From assembly GCA_945876515.1 (NCBI GenBank), contig CAMCPF010000156.1, positions 1-7,120 on the forward strand: DNA of 7,120 nucleotides. The letters run 5' to 3'. This DNA comes from Candidatus Kuenenia stuttgartensis (GTDB lineage Bacteria; Planctomycetota; Planctomycetia; Pirellulales; UBA1268). A program made the position numbers and the translations under genes. The notes below the pieces were generated by a model, which ran no database searches, was not told the DNA's origin, and saw only the letters and a list, made by a program, of their open reading frames with translations. Below are positions 4,531-7,120 of the stretch, one piece after another (the stretch's first letter is position 1; every line of letters starts with the position of its first letter).

Positions 4531-6155
4531 GGGACGGGACCTGCACCGGCCGCGGTCTCGTCGGCCGCGCCGCCGGCCTGCTGATTGCCGGCGCGGTGTT
4601 GGCAGGGTGCGGCGGCCCGGCCCGACTTCGAACCGAAGGGGAGCCGCCCGGGGCGACCGCAGCCGCCGCTGGTTCCCAGCCCGCGCCGCGGGCGATGCGG
4701 CAGCAACTGCTGGCGGGGATGGTCTCGATCCTGTCAACGCTCGATCGCTACGACGAGGCCAGGGGCGGCGAACAGGCCTTCGACCGGCTCGTGCAATGGC
4801 GGCACGCGGCGGGAGGGGCCGCCAAGCCCTCCGCCGGCGCGGCGTCGCTCGACTCCGTTTCCGGCCCCGCGCGCGAGGTGGGCGGGCCGATCATGGAGCG
4901 GGAACACTTCGACGCCCCGGGCGACGTGGTGGCGATCCGCGACCGCTGCTGGCTGGCCGCGGTCGCCCGCACCGCCCGCGGGACGGCGACGGACGAACTG
5001 GTCATCGCCGAGCGTCTGTTTCGGTGGACGGTGCGGTCGCTCGCCGCGGTCAGCGACCCGCCGCTGATCCCCAGCGACGCCCTCCCCGGTAGCCGCTGGT
5101 TTCTGCCGGGCGAAATCCTCTTGGCCGGCCGGGCCAGCCCCGCGCAGCGCGCCTGGATCTTCCTCGAACTCCTGCGGCAGTCGGGGATCGACGGGGTCAT
5201 GTTGGCGACCTCGGCCGCGGGCGACGGCGCGCCGCGGCCCTGGGTGCCCGCGGCGATCATCGGCGGCGAGGCCTACCTGTTCGAGCCGGCGTATGGAATG
5301 CCGATCGCCGGCCCGGGCGGTGAGGGGGTGGCGACCCTGCGGCAGGCTGTCGCCGATTCCTCGGTGTTGGAGGCCCTCTCGCTGCCGCAACGCCGCTACC
5401 CCGTGCAGGCGGAGACCCTGGCCCCGGGTGTTGCAGTGCTCGTGGCGTCCGATCCGTGGGCGATGTCGGCGCGGATGGCGGTGCTCGATGGCGAGCTCGC
5501 GGCGAGCCAGGGAATTCGTGTCGCCGTGGACGTCGATGCGCTCGCCACCCGGGCGGCGACGGCTGTGGCGGTCGGGGATGAAGCCTCGGCTGTGCCGCGC
5601 GGGATCTGGGCTTTTCCCTGGGAGACGGTCGCCCGCCGGCCGCTGGCGGCCGCGGCGGCGGCCGAGGAACTCGGGCCGCTCGAGGTGCCGGTGCCCGATC
5701 CGCAGCGGCCAGGCTCCGGGTTTCGTGCGCTGTTCGCCGGCCGCGTGCGGGAGTTTCGCGGTGAGTACGACGGGCCCAGCGGCGCGAAGGCCGCGTATCT
5801 CGCGGCGCGCGTCTCCAAGCGGGAGTTGGCCGAGGCCCTCGCGGGTACGCCGGAAGCTCAGGCTGCCGCAATCACCAGCCGCCTGGTGCGGATCAAGGAG
5901 GACGCGACCTACTGGCTCGGACTTGTGATGCTGGCGGAGGGGCAGGACGAGGCCGCCGTCGATTACCTCCAGCGCATGACGCTCGAGGCGGCCCCGGACA
6001 GCCGCTGGACCGACGCCGCCCGCGTGAACCTCGCGGTCGCGCTCGAACGGCTTGGCCGAACGTCCGAGGCGGTGTTGCTCCTGCGGGCGGACGGTTCGCC
6101 CCAGCGGTTCGGAAGCCGGATCCTGGCCGACCGACTCGCGGCCGCCGCCGACTGA
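4527..6155 (+). CDS. Lipoprotein with degenerate transglutaminase-like core and C-terminal TPR-like repeats
   Basis: Unnamed 542-residue protein. The N-terminus is a lipoprotein signal: Arg at 9 and 14, a hydrophobic stretch at 15-26 and lipobox LAGC with Cys28, so an envelope-anchored protein is expected. Residues 29-55 are a Gly/Ala/Pro linker. Residues about 125-265 resemble planctomycete transglutaminase-like proteins: HFDAPGDVVAIRDRCWLA, then AQRAWIFLELLRQSGIDGVML (208-226) and YLFEPAYGMPI (250-260). The usual Cys of the fold is not seen in the AW helix, and the expected His region reads RPWVPA, so catalysis is unlikely. Residues about 458-527 form two TPR-like helical pairs (TYWLGLVMLAEGQDEAAVDYLQ; NLAVALERLGRTSEAVLLLR). 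Its ATG overlaps the kdsA stop codon (ATGA), so translation is probably coupled; only a weak GGGGA precedes it. A scaffold or binding role at the envelope is inferred. TPR and lipobox are clearer than the middle domain. Confidence 0.85.
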   Translation: MRDGTCTGRGLVGRAAGLLIAGAVLAGCGGPARLRTEGEPPGATAAAAGSQPAPRAMRQQLLAGMVSILSTLDRYDEARGGEQAFDRLVQWRHAAGGAAKPSAGAASLDSVSGPAREVGGPIMEREHFDAPGDVVAIRDRCWLAAVARTARGTATDELVIAERLFRWTVRSLAAVSDPPLIPSDALPGSRWFLPGEILLAGRASPAQRAWIFLELLRQSGIDGVMLATSAAGDGAPRPWVPAAIIGGEAYLFEPAYGMPIAGPGGEGVATLRQAVADSSVLEALSLPQRRYPVQAETLAPGVAVLVASDPWAMSARMAVLDGELAASQGIRVAVDVDALATRAATAVAVGDEASAVPRGIWAFPWETVARRPLAAAAAAEELGPLEVPVPDPQRPGSGFRALFAGRVREFRGEYDGPSGAKAAYLAARVSKRELAEALAGTPEAQAAAITSRLVRIKEDATYWLGLVMLAEGQDEAAVDYLQRMTLEAAPDSRWTDAARVNLAVALERLGRTSEAVLLLRADGSPQRFGSRILADRLAAAAD

Positions 6156-6230
6156 GACTCCCGGTGACCGGGGATTGGCAGCGCCTGTCGGCCGCCGGGC
6201 TCCGCTCTGGCTGGCGGCTGGAGCCCTCGC

Positions 6231-6236
6231 TATACT
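6231..6236 (+). promoter_or_regulatory. Candidate -10 box of the rpmE-prfA unit
   Basis: TATACT is a near-consensus -10 box. The -35 position (6208-6213, TGGCTG at 17-nt spacing) matches poorly. A start near 6243 would place the leader hairpin at the very 5' end of the mRNA. Confidence 0.45.
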
Positions 6237-6244
6237 CTGGGGTT

Positions 6245-6274
6245 TCCGCCGGAGGGAGTCCTCTGCTGGGCGGA
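6245..6274 (+). promoter_or_regulatory. Hairpin in the rpmE leader
   Basis: TCCGCC (6245-6250) pairs with GGCGGA (6269-6274). Inside, GGAGG (6251-6255) pairs with CCTCT (6260-6264, one G-U) around a 4-nt GAGT loop, and GCTG stays unpaired. Leader hairpins near ribosomal protein genes often take part in autogenous control, but I cannot match this one to a known L31 leader motif. Confidence 0.35.
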
Positions 6275-6317
6275 TTCCTCAATCCCCTCGATCCCTTGCG
6301 CCCGGGCCTGTGCCACC

Positions 6318-6566
6318 ATGAAAGACGACATCCATCCGAACTACATCCACACCGTCGTCCGCTGCGGCTGCGGCAACACCTTCGCCACGCGGAGCACGGT
6401 GCCGGAGATCAAGGTCGACATCTGTAATGCCTGCCACCCGTTCTTCACGGGCAAACTCAAGTTCGTCGATACAGCAGGCCGGATCGAGAAGTTCAAGACC
6501 AAGTTCGCCGGGGCCGGCTACGCGAGCCTCAAGAAGAAGAAGGCCGCCGAGGCTCCGGCTTCCTGA
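6318..6566 (+). CDS. rpmE: 50S ribosomal protein L31, zinc-binding form
   Basis: L31 is a small protein of the large ribosomal subunit that reaches toward the 30S head and helps subunit association. The 82 residues begin MKDDIHPNY as in classic L31 and contain STVPEIKVDIC and CHPFFTGK. Cys16, Cys18, Cys36 and Cys39 form the CxC...CxxC zinc site, so this is the zinc-containing (C+) type rather than the cysteine-less paralogue that takes over under zinc starvation. The C-terminus carries a lysine run and an Ala/Pro/Ser tail (KKKKAAEAPAS), making it slightly longer than E. coli L31. No Shine-Dalgarno sequence is visible before the ATG. It lies 34 nt ahead of prfA, a frequent bacterial pairing, and the two are probably one operon. 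Confidence 0.97.
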   Translation: MKDDIHPNYIHTVVRCGCGNTFATRSTVPEIKVDICNACHPFFTGKLKFVDTAGRIEKFKTKFAGAGYASLKKKKAAEAPAS

Positions 6567-6571
6567 AGGCG

Positions 6572-6594
6572 CCGCCGGCCCGCTCGGTCGGCGG
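6572..6594 (+). promoter_or_regulatory. GC-rich hairpin between rpmE and prfA
   Basis: CCGCCGGCC (6572-6580) pairs with GGTCGGCGG (6586-6594) over nine positions, one of them G-U, with a 5-nt loop. It fills most of the 34-nt gap, starting 5 nt after the rpmE stop codon and ending 6 nt before the prfA ATG. It therefore covers the place where a ribosome binding site would lie. It may damp prfA translation or act as a partial terminator. Confidence 0.5.
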
Positions 6595-6600
6595 TGAACC

Positions 6601-7120
6601 ATGCGCGACCAGTTGGAAGAGAAGCTCGCCCGGTTCGAGGAACTGGAGCGGGCGATGGCAGATCCGGCGGTGCTCGCCGACCAGCAGCGGCTCTCGGCGG
6701 TGGCCCGGGAGCATGGCTCACTGGTCAGGCTGGCGGGAAAATTCCGCGGATTTCGCCAGCTCGAGCGGCAGATCGCCGACCTCGTGGAGATGAGCCAGGG
6801 CGACGACCAGGAACTCCGGGCGTTGGCAGCCGCGGAACTCCCCGAACTCGAGTCGCGGCGTGACGCTGAGTGGGACGAGCTCGCCGAACTCTGCGGCGAC
6901 GACGACGACACCGACCGGTCGCGGTGCATCATGGAACTGCGGGCCGGCACCGGCGGGGAGGAGGCCGCCCTCTTCGTCCGCGACCTCTACGACATGTACC
7001 GCCGCTACGGCGCCGAGCAGGGCTGGGAGTTCGAGCCGCTCGACGCCAGCCCCACGGAGCTCGGCGGCTTCAAGGAACTGATCCTGGGCGTCTCGGGCGA
7101 CGGCATCTATCGGCGGCTGC
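6601..7120 (+). CDS. prfA: Peptide chain release factor 1, N-terminal part (cut by window end)
   Basis: RF1 recognises UAA and UAG stop codons and triggers peptide release at the ribosome. The 173 residues seen are roughly the first half of a protein usually near 360 residues. The N-terminal helical domain (1-100, rich in Glu, Arg and Leu) is followed by an acidic GDDDDTD patch (99-105). The PCRF domain then starts, with LRAGTGGEEAALF (113-125), DLYDMYRRYG (128-137) and ELGGFKEL (153-160). The AGTGGEEAALF form is typical of RF1; RF2 has AGSGGTEA-like sequence. The stop-codon-recognition and GGQ motifs lie beyond the edge and cannot be checked. The ATG at 6601 matches the usual RF1 N-terminus, but no good Shine-Dalgarno is present. 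It follows rpmE by 34 nt. Confidence 0.95.
   Translation, partial: MRDQLEEKLARFEELERAMADPAVLADQQRLSAVAREHGSLVRLAGKFRGFRQLERQIADLVEMSQGDDQELRALAAAELPELESRRDAEWDELAELCGDDDDTDRSRCIMELRAGTGGEEAALFVRDLYDMYRRYGAEQGWEFEPLDASPTELGGFKELILGVSGDGIYRRL

Larger units (their letters stand above)
6156..6317 (+). other. Intergenic gap and rpmE leader
   Basis: After the lipoprotein stop codon there is only a small 5-bp hairpin (6160-6164 with 6168-6172), a weak terminator at best. The rest holds the rpmE promoter candidate and a leader of about 75 nt with a compact hairpin. No Shine-Dalgarno sequence precedes the rpmE ATG; the bases just before it read CTGTGCCACC. Confidence 0.45.

Overview
The window is about two-thirds G+C by eye and reads as bacterial chromosome, most likely from a planctomycete. 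The pointers are a TPR protein carrying two RNA polymerase alpha-CTD-like repeats, a DUF4912 protein with a Rho N-terminal-like domain, and a lipoprotein with a degenerate transglutaminase-like core. I know all three architectures mainly from Planctomycetota. A metal-type KdsA implies that the organism makes Kdo and so some LPS-like glycolipid. The assignment rests on recognising protein families; no search was run.

Layout. Bases 1-267 hold no gene I can support, only GC-rich hairpins, two of them directly behind the DUF4912 stop codon. The minus strand then carries, in transcription order, tRNA-Thr(CGT) (3029-2956), the TPR/double alpha-CTD gene (2922-1594) and the Rho_N-like/DUF4912 gene (1389-268). 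The tRNA lies only 33 nt ahead of the TPR gene, so the two are probably co-transcribed from one promoter upstream of the tRNA. Bases 3030-3654 form a divergent intergenic region of about 625 nt. It contains that promoter, a strong inverted-repeat structure (3144-3239) that looks like a structured RNA or a small palindromic element, an A/T-rich perfect 11-bp palindrome (3492-3521), and a likely -10 box for kdsA.

The plus strand carries kdsA (3655-4530), which overlaps by ATGA with a lipoprotein gene (4527-6155). After a 162-nt gap with a good -10 box come rpmE (6318-6566) and prfA (6601 to beyond the window end), the common L31/RF1 pairing.

How it fits together. The plus-strand half makes envelope products (Kdo synthesis and an exported lipoprotein) followed by translation genes. 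The minus-strand half puts a tRNA beside two proteins with transcription-type domains (alpha-CTD and Rho_N-like) but no catalytic subunits. I see no phage, IS transposase, CRISPR or toxin-antitoxin genes. The parts least explained by ordinary annotation are the 3144-3239 structure and the two minus-strand proteins.
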